This document shows positions 17,890 to 27,316 of a stretch of 64,000 nucleotides of DNA, in pieces. Numbering within the stretch: the stretch's first letter is position 1; the number at the start of each line of letters is the position of its first letter. The notes under the pieces were generated by a model. It saw only the letters and a program-made list of their open reading frames with translations, was not told the DNA's origin and did no database searches. The translations under genes were made by a program, and so were the position numbers. Origin of the DNA: Spirochaetia bacterium (GTDB taxonomy: Bacteria; Spirochaetota; Spirochaetia; Treponematales; Breznakiellaceae); the NCBI GenBank assembly GCA_025997595.1, contig BNUU01000004.1, positions 20,583-84,582 of the forward strand, written 5' to 3'.

Positions 17890-18933
17890 CTACCAGTCAA
17901 ACGTAAAAATCGCCTTTTCGTGGTAATTTTTTCCGGGACCGAAAATGGCGGAGGGAAAACTCTCCTGGTTCGGCGAATCGGGGAAATGCTGGGTTTCCAG
18001 ACAAAATCCCGAGTACTTGTTGTATACGGAACCCAGCTTGCCCTGGACGCCGTCCAGGGAATTCCCCGTATAGAACTGGACCCCCGGCTGGGTAGTGAAC
18101 ACCCGCAGGCTCCTGCCGGATTGAGCCTCGAAGACTTCGGCGCAGGGCCGCAGCTTTCCGTTCTCGCCATCCACCACAAAACAGTGATCGTAACCCCCGG
18201 CGGCTGCAATATCCCTGCCTATGGGTTTGCGTTGACGAAAATCAAAGGGCCCTATGGTTCCGGGACCGCCCTGTACCGGGAGGAGTTTCCCCGTAGGGAT
18301 GAACTTTTCATTAACTTCTACGTAGGAAGAGGAAAAAAGAGCGGCTTCGTGGGAGAGGATGTCCCCCTCCCCTTCCCCGGCGAGGTTAAAATAAGCGTGG
18401 TTGGTAAGATTGACCGGCGATGGGGCGTTCACCCTGGCTTCGTAGCCGGCTATTATCTCATTGGATTTGGTAAGGCCGTAACTCACCGCCGCCTTGAGCG
18501 CGCCGGGGAAACCGCCCTCCCCATCGGGGCTTTCAAGCTCGAAACGGACAAAGACCCCGTCCTTTTCCTTATAGGTTTCCCCCTTCCAGATGAGCTTGTC
18601 AAAGCCCTTCCGCCCCCCGTGGAGGGTGTTTTCCCCGTTATTTTTATCCAGGGTATAAGGGCGTCCGTCCAGGGTAAAGGCCGCCCCCCCGATCCGGTTG
18701 GCAAAGCGGCCCACCGTAACCCCCAGGAAGGGCTTGTTGCTGCAGTATCCCCCCAGGGAAGAATAACCCAGCAGCACATCGTCCTGCTTACCCTTTTTTG
18801 AAGGGATCAGGAGAGAAGTCCAGGCTGCCCCGAGGTTCGTAATGGACAGGGTAAGGTCCCCTGCTTTGAGGGTATAAAGATGCGCCTTTTCCCCATTGGA
18901 AAGAAGGCCAAAAATCTTTCTGGTTACTTTCAT
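17890..18933 (-). CDS. galM: Galactose mutarotase (aldose 1-epimerase)
   Basis: 347-residue cytosolic enzyme that interconverts alpha and beta anomers of aldohexoses. Family motifs are RFANRIGGAAF, ENTLHGGRKGFDKLIW (active-site His), VNLTNHAYFNLAG (second His) and GVQFYTGNSLDG with the downstream catalytic Glu region. The ATG at 18933 has no SD. A TATAAT with an extended TG lies only 6 nt upstream (18940-18945), overlapping the region just after the MOSC gene, so the mRNA is probably leaderless. Confidence 0.92.
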   Translation of the reverse strand: MKVTRKIFGLLSNGEKAHLYTLKAGDLTLSITNLGAAWTSLLIPSKKGKQDDVLLGYSSLGGYCSNKPFLGVTVGRFANRIGGAAFTLDGRPYTLDKNNGENTLHGGRKGFDKLIWKGETYKEKDGVFVRFELESPDGEGGFPGALKAAVSYGLTKSNEIIAGYEARVNAPSPVNLTNHAYFNLAGEGEGDILSHEAALFSSSYVEVNEKFIPTGKLLPVQGGPGTIGPFDFRQRKPIGRDIAAAGGYDHCFVVDGENGKLRPCAEVFEAQSGRSLRVFTTQPGVQFYTGNSLDGVQGKLGSVYNKYSGFCLETQHFPDSPNQESFPSAIFGPGKNYHEKAIFTFDW

Positions 18934-18939
18934 AGAAAA

Positions 18940-18967
18940 ATTATATCATATATTCAACAAACTTCAA
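18940..18967 (-). promoter_or_regulatory. galM promoter, extended -10, leaderless
   Basis: The minus strand carries TGATATAAT (-10 at 18940-18945) with TTGAAG at 18962-18967 (16-nt spacer). Only 6 nt separate the -10 box from the galM ATG, so transcription should start at or next to the A of the ATG. The promoter overlaps the 3' end of the MOSC gene. Confidence 0.65.
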
Positions 18968-19388
18968 CTCTGTCGCCCTTGGCTACGGTACCGCCGCTTA
19001 TGACTTTGGCGAAGATCCCCTCCCGGGGCATGATGCAGTCCCCTGCCCGTTTGAAGATTTCACAGTGTCCGTGACATTCCTTGCCTATTTGGGTTACTTC
19101 GAGGAGGGCGTCATCGAATTTGAGATGGCTGCCCACGGGAAGGCTGCGGAGGTCGATCCCGGAAACCAGGATGTTTTCGCCGAAGTCCCCGTTGGCTGCC
19201 GAAGCGCCGCGCCGGTTAAATTCCTCGATTTTTTCCCGGGATAAAAGGCTGATCTGCCGGTGCCAGTTACCGCCATGGGCATCGCCTTCGATACCGAAGC
19301 CTTCCACAATTCGTATCCGACCGCTTACCGGAGTTTTATGTATGCCCCGGATATCGCTGATGCAAACCGCTTCAACCGTTCCCCGCAT
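18954..19388 (-). CDS. MOSC-domain protein, molybdenum cofactor related
   Basis: About 144 residues forming one MOSC (MOCO sulfurase C-terminal) domain. Diagnostic parts are EGFGIEGDAHGGNWHRQISLLS and the Cys/His region IGKECHGHCEIFKRAGDCIMPREGIFAKV. MOSC domains handle sulfur or molybdopterin ligands. It follows moaC and mogA in the same direction, which supports a role in Mo/W-cofactor work. ATG 19388 has GGGGGT upstream and is preferred over ATG 19400. Confidence 0.88.
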   Translation of the reverse strand: MRGTVEAVCISDIRGIHKTPVSGRIRIVEGFGIEGDAHGGNWHRQISLLSREKIEEFNRRGASAANGDFGENILVSGIDLRSLPVGSHLKFDDALLEVTQIGKECHGHCEIFKRAGDCIMPREGIFAKVISGGTVAKGDRVEVC

Positions 19389-19418
19389 GATTACCCCCAT
19401 CCGCCGATATTGAAACCT

Positions 19419-19910
19419 TCAACCCGCCCGGTAATGACCGCTGCGGCCGCCGCTTTTTTCAAGGAGCCGGATGTCGGAAATCACCATACCCCGATCCATG
19501 GCCTTGCACATATCGTAAATGGTGAGCAGGGCGATACTCACCCCCGCAAGGGCTTCCATTTCCACCCCGGTTTTCCCATCGGTTTTGGCGGTACAGATTG
19601 CCCGGATGACAAGCAGCTCCCTGTCCGGCTCAAAATCAAGGGTGCAGGCGGTAAGGGGGATCATGTGGCAGAGGGGGATAAGACCGGAAGTTTTTTTGGT
19701 CCCCATGATCCCCGCAATCCGGGCCACCCCCAGCACATCACCCTTGGATGCGCCGTTATCAAGGATCGCCTCCATCACCTTTTCATTCACCTTAATCGTA
19801 CCCTCTGCGGCGGCAAAGCGGCCGGTGGTTTCCTTTTCCGAAACATCCACCATGACAGCGCTGCCCCTGCGGTCAAAATGATTCAGTTTTTCTTCCCGGT
19901 CCGTATCCAT
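19419..19910 (-). CDS. moaC: Cyclic pyranopterin monophosphate synthase (MoaC)
   Basis: 163-residue enzyme of the first step of molybdopterin synthesis, acting with MoaA. The motifs MVDVSEKETTGRFA, GTKKTSGLIPLCHMIPLT, and VEMEALAGVSIALLTIYDM with the ending MVISDIRLLEKSGGRSG match MoaC throughout. ATG 19910 gives the usual N-terminus. A TTG six codons upstream is less likely. No moaA is in the window. Confidence 0.94.
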   Translation of the reverse strand: MDTDREEKLNHFDRRGSAVMVDVSEKETTGRFAAAEGTIKVNEKVMEAILDNGASKGDVLGVARIAGIMGTKKTSGLIPLCHMIPLTACTLDFEPDRELLVIRAICTAKTDGKTGVEMEALAGVSIALLTIYDMCKAMDRGMVISDIRLLEKSGGRSGHYRAG

Positions 19911-19948
19911 AGCGCCAATATACCACAACGGGGGATAAACAAAACAGG

Positions 19949-20437
19949 TTACTCCGGCGTCTCAGGCGCGCCGGTGAGCATTTGGAGCCCGTGTTCCAGG
20001 GCGTCGAGGACGCATTCCAGGTTTTCCTTTGCCGCCCTTGGGCTGCCCGGCAAATTGATGATCAGGGTTTTGCCGCGGATGGCGGCGGCGGAGCGGCTCA
20101 GGATGGCCCGGTTGGTTTTCTGTAAACCATAGGCCCGCATGGCCTCGGGGATCCCCGGAACCGGGCGCTCGGCAATGTCCATGGTGGCCTCCGGGGTACA
20201 GTCACGGGGGGAAAAACCGGTGCCCCCGGTGGTCACAATAAGGTCCGCCTCGTTTTTGTCGCAGATGGCCTTCATCCTGTCCGCCAGCGTATGCCGCTCG
20301 TCGGGAAGGATGTCGCAGGAAACGACCTGGTAGCCCGCCGCCTTGAGCATCTGTGCAACAAGGGGACCGCTCTCGTCCTCCCGCTCCCCCCGGTAAGACC
20401 GGTCGCTGGCGGTTATTACCGCCGCCCGAAATACCAT
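19949..20437 (-). CDS. mogA: Molybdopterin adenylyltransferase MogA/MoaB
   Basis: About 162 residues of the MoCF fold that adenylates molybdopterin before metal insertion. The core motif LIVTTGGTGFSPRDCTPEAT and the downstream INLPGSPRAAKENLE are diagnostic. ATG 20437 (or 20446) is taken because GGGGGA lies upstream. Longer frames run back into the histidine kinase gene. It is located 17 nt after that kinase gene and upstream of moaC. Confidence 0.92.
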   Translation of the reverse strand: MVFRAAVITASDRSYRGEREDESGPLVAQMLKAAGYQVVSCDILPDERHTLADRMKAICDKNEADLIVTTGGTGFSPRDCTPEATMDIAERPVPGIPEAMRAYGLQKTNRAILSRSAAAIRGKTLIINLPGSPRAAKENLECVLDALEHGLQMLTGAPETPE

Positions 20438-20453
20438 GATTCCCATTCCCCCT

Positions 20454-22388
20454 TCAACGTTTCGGCAGATACTTCCGCAATTGTCCCAGCACATCCTCAA
20501 TATTGAGGGGCTTGCCCACATGGCCGTTCATCCCCGCTTCAAGGCTTCTGTCAATGTCTTCTTTAAATACATTCGCCGTCATGGCGATAATTGGAATATG
20601 CTTCACCTGTGCGCTTTTGAAAACGGGCGTAAAACCGTTTTCAAAAGCACGGATAGCGCGGGTGGCCTCAAAGCCGTCCATTTCGGGCATCTGGATATCC
20701 ATAAAGATCATATCAAAGGCATCGGGGGAGGCGGTGAAGCGCTGCACCGCCAGGGCGCCGTTTTCCACACATTCAACCGAAAGACCGGTAGGTTCCAGCA
20801 GGGAGCGTACAATTTCCCGGTTAATGTCCATATCCTCCGCCAGCAGAATCCGGCATCCTGAAAAGTTATCCGCCGGCAGAGCCCCCGCAGCGGCTTCCGG
20901 CCTCCGGGAATTTTCACCCGCCCCATCATCACCGGGACTGTCCAAAGCGGTCTTTCCCATCCTGACCGGAACCGTAAAGCTGAAAACGGATCCCTTACCC
21001 GGCTCGGATTCCACCGAGATGACGCCCCCCATCATATCCACAATCTGTTTGGAGATGGCAAGCCCCAGGCCCGTACCGCCGAATTTCCGGGAGGTGCTTG
21101 AATCGGCCTGCTCGAAGGAAGAAAAAAGCCGGCCCTGATCTTCCGCGCTTATACCGATGCCGGAATCGGCAACCCTCACCCGGATGGTACAGGTGTCGAA
21201 GGAATCCACGGACCCCTTGAGGCATTTCCCTTCCAAAGCAGCATCAAGTTCTATGACGCCCTGATCGGGGGTGAATTTTACCGCATTGGAAAGAAGGTTG
21301 GTGATTACCTGGGCCAGCCGCTGATCATCCCCGATTAAAACCGGGGGAATATTCTTATCGACAGTAATACTAAGGGTCTGCTGTTTCTCTTCCGCCGGGA
21401 AACTTATTACACCGACCACATTCCGTATCATCTTTTCAAAATTGAATTCCGCAAAAGAAAGTTCAAACTTGTTTGCCTCAATTTTTGACATGTCAAGAAT
21501 ATCGTTGATAAGCCCCAACAGATGGGTGGAAGCTTCTTCGATCTTGCCTAAACAGTATTCCTTTTTTTCGATATTCTCCGCGCCCTTTGCAATGGCGGTC
21601 ATGCCGATGATCGCGTTCATGGGGGTACGTATCTCGTGGCTCATGTTGGCAAGAAAATCACTTTTGGCCTTGTTCGCCTTTTCAGCCTGTTCAAGCGCGG
21701 CGTTCCGTTCCTCATCCTTTTTGCGGTAAATAAAAAAACTGAAGAACCCCGACGCAATAACAAAAATCATGGAACCCAGCAGCACCACCGCAAAAACACC
21801 GCTGCGGTTATGGGCCTGGATAAGCTTTTCATCGAGAATATCTATCCCCGCAACGGCAATAATATTTCCCGCATCATCAAAGACCGGCGCATAGGAAGTA
21901 AGCAGCCCCTCATACCCCAGAGGATAGGCCCCCAGCGCCGTGGTAACCGCCCGGCGCTTCCGCATCAGCAACAGCATTTCTTTTTCTTCCATGGGCTCTG
22001 GCGGGCTTGCAAGGTTCACAACCGTTTCCGGATCCATATCATTATCCACAATGTATTGCAGAGCGTTATCGGCAGTTATTCTGAAATAGTATGCGTAACG
22101 TACGTTATATTCATCGGCAAATTTGATGAGCCGGTTCCTGATATCCGCAAAAAGGGGCTTCTCCATATCCAGAGGGACACGAAGTTCATCCAGTTCTTCC
22201 GCCGTAACGATTTTGGCAAGGGAGCGGCTGGAAGCGAGGAGCCGTTCATCGATACTTTCTTCCAGATAGGACGAGATAAAATTGACGAGGATACTGGCAT
22301 TAATGGATATCACCAATACCAAAAGGGCGGCAAAAGAAAAAAGAATGACTCCGAGATTATCGTATATCTTTTTCCTGACGCCGCCCAT
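20454..22388 (-). CDS. Hybrid sensor histidine kinase with Cache-like sensor and receiver domain
   Basis: 644 residues. TM1 is at about 12-36 and TM2 at about 196-220. Between them is a periplasmic Cache-type sensor ([20 protein letters not shown]... [27 protein letters not shown]). The HisKA domain has phosphoacceptor H251 ([15 protein letters not shown]). The HATPase domain has [11 protein letters not shown] and the G boxes ADSGIGIS and [16 protein letters not shown]-terminal receiver has D564 ([13 protein letters not shown]). No response regulator is adjacent, so signal output is through the internal receiver or a distant partner. The ligand is unknown. mogA follows by 17 nt. Confidence 0.92.
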   Translation of the reverse strand: MGGVRKKIYDNLGVILFSFAALLVLVISINASILVNFISSYLEESIDERLLASSRSLAKIVTAEELDELRVPLDMEKPLFADIRNRLIKFADEYNVRYAYYFRITADNALQYIVDNDMDPETVVNLASPPEPMEEKEMLLLMRKRRAVTTALGAYPLGYEGLLTSYAPVFDDAGNIIAVAGIDILDEKLIQAHNRSGVFAVVLLGSMIFVIASGFFSFFIYRKKDEERNAALEQAEKANKAKSDFLANMSHEIRTPMNAIIGMTAIAKGAENIEKKEYCLGKIEEASTHLLGLINDILDMSKIEANKFELSFAEFNFEKMIRNVVGVISFPAEEKQQTLSITVDKNIPPVLIGDDQRLAQVITNLLSNAVKFTPDQGVIELDAALEGKCLKGSVDSFDTCTIRVRVADSGIGISAEDQGRLFSSFEQADSSTSRKFGGTGLGLAISKQIVDMMGGVISVESEPGKGSVFSFTVPVRMGKTALDSPGDDGAGENSRRPEAAAGALPADNFSGCRILLAEDMDINREIVRSLLEPTGLSVECVENGALAVQRFTASPDAFDMIFMDIQMPEMDGFEATRAIRAFENGFTPVFKSAQVKHIPIIAMTANVFKEDIDRSLEAGMNGHVGKPLNIEDVLGQLRKYLPKR

Positions 22389-22403
22389 TCTAACTGTTTA
22401 GCA

Positions 22404-23156
22404 TCAACCAAACTTGGCAATCGGAACAAAGGTGTCGGCCTTGAGGGCCGCGCCGCCGACCAGCGCGCCGTCGATGTTTTCCTTGGCCATAAGCTGGGCG
22501 GCGTTATCGGCCTTTACGGACCCGCCGTACTGGATGATGATCTTTGCTGCGGCATCCGCGCCGTAGAGTTTCCCGATTACCTTCCGCACATAGGCGTGGA
22601 TGGCGTCGGCGTCCTCCGGGGTGGCGGTCTTGCCGGTCCCGATGGCCCACACGGGCTCATAGGCGATAACGACCCGGCTTAAGTCCGCAGCGGATACCCC
22701 CTCAAGGCCTTTGACGGTCTGGGTTTCGCAGACCGCTTCCGCCTTGCCCGCTTCCCGTTCCGCAAGGAGTTCCCCCACGCAGAGGATCACCTCAAAGCCG
22801 TGCTGCAAGGCAAGCTTGACCTTTTTATTGATCAGGGCGTCGTCTTCCTTGTACACATGCCGCCTTTCGCTGTGCCCCAGAATTATTGTCTGGACCCCCA
22901 GGTCCTTGAGCTGCAACACCGAGACTTCCCCGGTATGGGCGCCCTGTTCCTCGGCGGCGCAGTTCTGAGCCCCCAGACGGATGTTGGTCCCCTTGACGAT
23001 GGCGGCCACGGTCTCAAGGGCCGTAAAGCTGGGGGCCACCAGGTACTTATGTTTCCCGTCCTTTAGCTGGGCAACCAGGGCCTTTGCCAGATCGGCGGCC
23101 TCGGTCCGGGTCTTGTGCATCTTCCAGTTGCCGGCAATGTAATAATCTCTGCTCAT
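22404..23156 (-). CDS. tpiA: Triosephosphate isomerase
   Basis: 250-residue glycolytic TIM barrel. Catalytic residues are visible: K12 (GNWKMHK), H95 (ILGHSERR) and E167 (AYEPVWAIGTG). The phosphate-binding QYGGSVKADN is also present. It is the third gene of the gap-pgk-tpiA run on the minus strand, and an inverted repeat lies in the gap to pgk. Confidence 0.97.
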   Translation of the reverse strand: MSRDYYIAGNWKMHKTRTEAADLAKALVAQLKDGKHKYLVAPSFTALETVAAIVKGTNIRLGAQNCAAEEQGAHTGEVSVLQLKDLGVQTIILGHSERRHVYKEDDALINKKVKLALQHGFEVILCVGELLAEREAGKAEAVCETQTVKGLEGVSAADLSRVVIAYEPVWAIGTGKTATPEDADAIHAYVRKVIGKLYGADAAAKIIIQYGGSVKADNAAQLMAKENIDGALVGGAALKADTFVPIAKFG

Positions 23157-23190
23157 ATTTGACTCCTATAGAATACTAATTTAAGAATTT

Positions 23191-23280
23191 TAACCACGAA
23201 CCACACGAACGGCACGAAGGAAGAAAAGAAAAATTAAAAATTCCTTAATTTCCATTCGTGTGGTTTGTGTGGTCGTGGTT
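23191..23280. repeat. Degenerate inverted repeat between pgk and tpiA
   Basis: The left arm (23193-23219) is built from AACCACGAACCACACGAA and GGCACGAA. The right arm (23252-23280) is CCATTCGTGTGGTTTGTG followed by TGGTCGTGGTT. They are imperfect reverse complements around an AT-rich centre. The transcript would fold into a long imperfect stem between the two cistrons. It differs in sequence from the 13380-13468 palindrome but is similar in size and position. Confidence 0.65.
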
Positions 23281-23290
23281 TCTCCTCTCC

Positions 23291-24556
23291 TTACCCCCGC
23301 GTAACTTCAATACCGGGGAGTTTCTTGCCTTCCAGCAGTTCCAAGGATGCGCCGCCGCCGGTGGAGACGTGGCTCATTTTGGAAGCCAGGCCGAACTTGT
23401 TCACCGCCGCCACGGAATCGCCGCCGCCTACCACGGTGATGGTGCCCCGGCCGGTGGCGTCCGCTACGAGATGGGCAACCTGCTCGGTGCCCTTTGCAAA
23501 GGCGTCGAATTCAAAGACACCCACCGGGCCGTTCCACACAATGGTTTTGGCTTTGGCGAGGACTTCCTTGTACTTGGCTACGGTCTTGGGGCCCACATCC
23601 AGGCCCATGAGGTTGTCGGGAATATCCAGGCCGTCGATGGCCACGGGCTTGGCATTGGCGTCAAAAGTCTCGGCCCCGACATGGTCCAGGGGCAGGACGA
23701 TCTCGGCCCCCGCTTTCTTGGCGGCTTCGATGATGCTCCTGGCGGTGTCAAGCTGATCGTCTTCGATCAGGGACTTGCCCACCTTGTGCCCTTGAGCCTT
23801 GAGGAAGGTGTAGGCCATGCCCCCGCCGATCACCAGGGCGGAAGCGTTCTTCAACAGGCTTTCCAGCACGGCGATTTTCGATGAAACCTTTGCACCGCCG
23901 ATGATGGCAACCAGGGGCTTTTGGGGATTGGTAACAATGGGTTCCAGATAGTTCACCTCTTTTTCCATGAGGAAGCCCGCCACCGATACCGGCACGAACT
24001 TGGCAATGGAAGCGGTGGAAGCGTGGTCCCGGTGGGCGGTGCCGAAGGCATCGTTCACAAAGATGTCACCGTAACTCGCCAGCTCTTTCGCCAGCTTGTC
24101 CCGGTCGGCCGCCTCCTTGGCGGTCTCTTCCTTGTGGAACCGGGTGTTTTCCAGCATGATGACGGTCCCGGCGCTTTGCCCATCGATAAAGGCCTTCTTG
24201 CCGTAATCCCCGTCTTCCCCGGCGAACACCACGGGCTTGCCCAGCTTTTTCGCCAGGTATTCCGCCACGGGCTTTATCCGGTGCTTACCCGCGATGTACT
24301 TCGCTTCGTCAAAGGTCTTGCCGTCCTTCTCAGCCTTTTCCTGGGCCTTCTTGGCATCCTTGGAAGGGTCCCCCAAGTGGGACATCAGGGTCAGGGTCTT
24401 AACCCCCTGATCCAGGATGTACTTAATGGTGGGAATCGCCGCAGTGATCCGGGTATCGTCCTGCACCACCCCGTCCTTCATGGGCACATTAAAGTCCACC
24501 CGCATAATAATCCGCTTGCCCTTAAGGTCTACGCTTTTGACTGTCTTAATAGCCAT
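23291..24556 (-). CDS. pgk: Phosphoglycerate kinase
   Basis: 421-residue two-domain glycolytic kinase that makes ATP from 1,3-bisphosphoglycerate. Motifs: RVDFNVPMKDGVVQDDTRI near the N-terminus, LTLMSHLGDPSK, the ADP-binding GGAKVSSKIAVLESLL, and the closing GGGDSVAAVNKFGL. An unusual feature lies upstream: a terminator-type hairpin and three constant-loop hairpins in the gap from gap, so pgk level may be set separately. GGAGGT is placed correctly before ATG 24556. Confidence 0.97.
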   Translation of the reverse strand: MAIKTVKSVDLKGKRIIMRVDFNVPMKDGVVQDDTRITAAIPTIKYILDQGVKTLTLMSHLGDPSKDAKKAQEKAEKDGKTFDEAKYIAGKHRIKPVAEYLAKKLGKPVVFAGEDGDYGKKAFIDGQSAGTVIMLENTRFHKEETAKEAADRDKLAKELASYGDIFVNDAFGTAHRDHASTASIAKFVPVSVAGFLMEKEVNYLEPIVTNPQKPLVAIIGGAKVSSKIAVLESLLKNASALVIGGGMAYTFLKAQGHKVGKSLIEDDQLDTARSIIEAAKKAGAEIVLPLDHVGAETFDANAKPVAIDGLDIPDNLMGLDVGPKTVAKYKEVLAKAKTIVWNGPVGVFEFDAFAKGTEQVAHLVADATGRGTITVVGGGDSVAAVNKFGLASKMSHVSTGGGASLELLEGKKLPGIEVTRG

Positions 24557-24584
24557 AATTTACCTCCGAATTGTTTTATAAAGT

Positions 24585-24614
24585 AAAAAAGCCCCGCCCA
24601 TTGCGGGTCGGGGC
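24585..24614 (-). terminator. Rho-independent terminator or attenuator between gap and pgk
   Basis: On the minus strand a GC-rich stem (GCCCCG/CGGGGC outer, CCC/GGG inner, 24591-24614) is followed directly by six T (24585-24590). This is a good intrinsic terminator after gap and 28 nt upstream of the pgk start. Pgk must then be transcribed by read-through or from its own promoter. Confidence 0.75.
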
Positions 24615-24637
24615 CTTCTACACAAATGCTTTCCAGA

Positions 24638-24729
24638 GGTTTCCGCCGTTTTAATGGCGGAAACCGGGCGTTAAGCGATGTTTTAATATCGTTTAACGGG
24701 TAGATATGCGCCGTTTTAATGGCGCATAT

Positions 24730-24732
<3 letters not shown>
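24638..24732 (-). repeat. Three tandem hairpins with identical 8-nt loops and different stems
   Basis: Three perfect or nearly perfect stem-loops stand side by side. Arms are 24638-24647/24656-24665 (10 bp), 24669-24679/24688-24698 (11 bp, one G-T type mismatch) and 24701-24712/24721-24732 (12 bp). The stems are unrelated but all three loops are GTTTTAAT on the plus strand (ATTAAAAC in the mRNA). The last hairpin begins with the gap stop codon TAG. They precede the terminator at 24585-24614. Constant loop with variable stem suggests a loop-binding factor or a repeat unit that copies its loop. Confidence 0.85.
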
Positions 24733-25806
<1,074 letters not shown>

Positions 25807-25846
25807 TTATACTCAATAGGGTAGCGAAAAGAGAAAAAATATACAA

Positions 25847-25920
25847 GCCCCAACTCCCCTGCAACCGCGGCGGTCCACGGGCATGCCGGTGATAAAACTC
25901 CGGTGCAGGGGAATTGGGGC
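25847..25920 (-). terminator. Long hairpin after the brnT operon, probable terminator
   Basis: Two 17-nt arms (25847-25863 and 25904-25920; GCCCCAACTCCCCTGCA and its partner, one mismatch) enclose a 40-nt GC-rich centre that contains further palindromic sequence. On the minus strand it begins 2 nt after the stop of the arsC-like gene and is followed by TTGTATATTTTTT. That fits a terminator, though the large structured centre is more than a simple terminator needs. Confidence 0.6.
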
Positions 25921-25922
25921 CT

Positions 25923-26291
25923 TTATCCCTTCAGCATTTCCTTTAAGGCCTTTTCGTCAAATCCCACAACTGCCTTCGCCGCATTCCCCTTCCCTTCCCG
26001 GATCAGGGGTGTTTTGTAAATCCGGGGATCGGCAAGGAGTTCTTCACGGACATCATAGTCCATGTAAGAAAGGCCCCGTTCCTTCGCCACGGCGCATTCC
26101 GTATCAAGCATGGCTTCGCAGCCCGTCAGGGCCAAGCTGCCCGTCAGGGCAGCAGCCATATCGTCCAGTTCGCCGGGGCTGGGGGGCTTTAGGGTTAAAT
26201 CCCGGAACTGTACTTCCACCCGCCGCTCCTTAAAAAAACGGAGGGCCTTCTGGGTATCCTTACATTTTGGGGTTCCGAAGATTTGGATCAC
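25923..26291 (-). CDS. ArsC/Spx-family thioredoxin-fold protein
   Basis: 122 residues of the ArsC/Spx family. The N-terminal segment IQIFGTPKCKDTQKALRFFKERR has a single Cys (C9 region, CKDT) instead of the CxxC of Spx. The family segment IYKTPLIREGKG follows. It may be a reductase-like protein with unknown substrate. True arsenate reductase would need the Arg triad, which I cannot confirm. The start is GTG 26291, overlapping the upstream stop as GTGA. It is last in the brnT-brnA-DUF1801 operon. Confidence 0.75.
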   Translation of the reverse strand: MIQIFGTPKCKDTQKALRFFKERRVEVQFRDLTLKPPSPGELDDMAAALTGSLALTGCEAMLDTECAVAKERGLSYMDYDVREELLADPRIYKTPLIREGKGNAAKAVVGFDEKALKEMLKG

Positions 26292-26641
26292 GGTGTTACT
26301 TTCTTAACCCGCCACCGGGTAATCTCCGCCACAAGATCCAGGGGCAGCGGCTTTGAAAGGGGAAACTGTATGGCCCCTTTGGATGTGACATATTCGGTAA
26401 GCTTGGGGGCAAAGACAACGACCGCTTCTGCGCCGGGATAAAAGCCGATGTGGTGTTTCATCGCCGCAAAATGTACCAGATTTTGCTTTTGGTAAAAGGT
26501 CGGCATCCGGTAGCTGATTTTTTCGACAGCTTCGGGGGCGGCTTCGCGGATGGTCTCCCGCATCCGGATAAGCAGCTTTTTTACCGGCGCCGGGAACAGG
26601 GCGATGTATTCATCAATGGTGACGCAAACCTTGTCTGTCAT
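26288..26641 (-). CDS. DUF1801-family protein (YdhG-like)
   Basis: 117-residue alpha/beta protein. It has VTIDEYIALFPAPVKKLLIRMRETI, EAVEKISYRMPTFYQKQNLVHFAAMKHHIGFYPG and a C-terminal AIQFPLSKPLPLDLVAEITRWRV, which is the DUF1801/YdhG pattern. Members have an iron-chaperone-like or frataxin-like fold, with no firm function. ATG 26641 sits 2 nt after the brnA stop, so it is coupled to the toxin-antitoxin pair. Confidence 0.8.
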   Translation of the reverse strand: MTDKVCVTIDEYIALFPAPVKKLLIRMRETIREAAPEAVEKISYRMPTFYQKQNLVHFAAMKHHIGFYPGAEAVVVFAPKLTEYVTSKGAIQFPLSKPLPLDLVAEITRWRVKKVTP

Positions 26642-26643
26642 GG

Positions 26644-27051
26644 CTATTTTTCCACCACCGTTTTTACCCAATCGGGGTGATTGGGGGCCTCTTCCAGAAA
26701 TTTGGTCATAAGCCCCGTATAGCCCTTCCCTAAACTTTTCCACCAATTAATGGATGTCCTGGACAGCCTGATGGAAAACATAACCCGCTCCCGCCTTTCT
26801 TTGGCTGCCTGCGCGATTCTTTCCAGCTGCCGGGGGGACAAAACCGAAACTTCGGAGGGCCTAAGGCCGATGGCGTCCATATACCGTCCCTCACGATCCG
26901 CAGCGGCTCCCCCCAATTCGGCCTCTGTCAGGGGGAGATTGTCGTAGTCAACCGGATTAATGTTCCCCTTATTGGCCGTCCTTCCTACCCTGGCCTTTAC
27001 TTCCTGAGGAATTCCCTTTGAAACATCCAATGAACTTTTAATAATTGCCAT
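26644..27051 (-). CDS. brnA: BrnA-family antitoxin, extended form
   Basis: 135 residues. The C-terminal 50 residues (VMFSIRLSRTSINWWKSLGKGYTGLMTKFLEEA) match the BrnA ribbon-helix-helix antitoxin, including the strand and the K-GYTGLM helix. The N-terminal 80 residues (KGNINPVDYDNLPLTEAELGG...) are longer than in the typical ~90-residue BrnA and could be the toxin-binding part. ATG 27051 lies inside the end of brnT (14-nt overlap) with AAGGAAAG upstream. Such proteins usually repress their own promoter. Confidence 0.8.
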   Translation of the reverse strand: MAIIKSSLDVSKGIPQEVKARVGRTANKGNINPVDYDNLPLTEAELGGAAADREGRYMDAIGLRPSEVSVLSPRQLERIAQAAKERRERVMFSIRLSRTSINWWKSLGKGYTGLMTKFLEEAPNHPDWVKTVVEK

Positions 27052-27310
27052 ATGCTTTCCTTTCTGCGGCACCGGCCTCCATGGCCGAAATAATCCTGAT
27101 AACATCACCCCGATAGGTAACGCTCACCCATATTATCTTGCCGATATCGCCAATAATACGCCACCGGTCCTCATCAATGCTATGCGCCTTATCATACGTT
27201 TCAAGATGAAGGGGATCGGCAAAAACATACCGGGCATCTTCAAAACTAATACCATGTTTAGCGATATTCCGCCTGTTTTTGGCTTCATCCCATTCAAATT
27301 GAAGCTCCAT
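27038..27310 (-). CDS. brnT: BrnT-family ribonuclease toxin
   Basis: 90 residues of the BrnT toxin family with a RelE-like fold. It has the typical FEWDEAKNRRNIAKHGISFEDARYVF opening, then RWRIIGDIGKIIWVSVTY and the closing IRIISAMEAGAAERKAY. The conserved RIISxRxAxxxE pattern has Met in place of the first Arg (ISAMEA), a possible loss of one active-site residue. The start ATG 27310 has no SD and lies 6 nt from a consensus -10 box. Confidence 0.85.
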   Translation of the reverse strand: MELQFEWDEAKNRRNIAKHGISFEDARYVFADPLHLETYDKAHSIDEDRWRIIGDIGKIIWVSVTYRGDVIRIISAMEAGAAERKAYGNY

Positions 27311-27316
27311 AAAATA

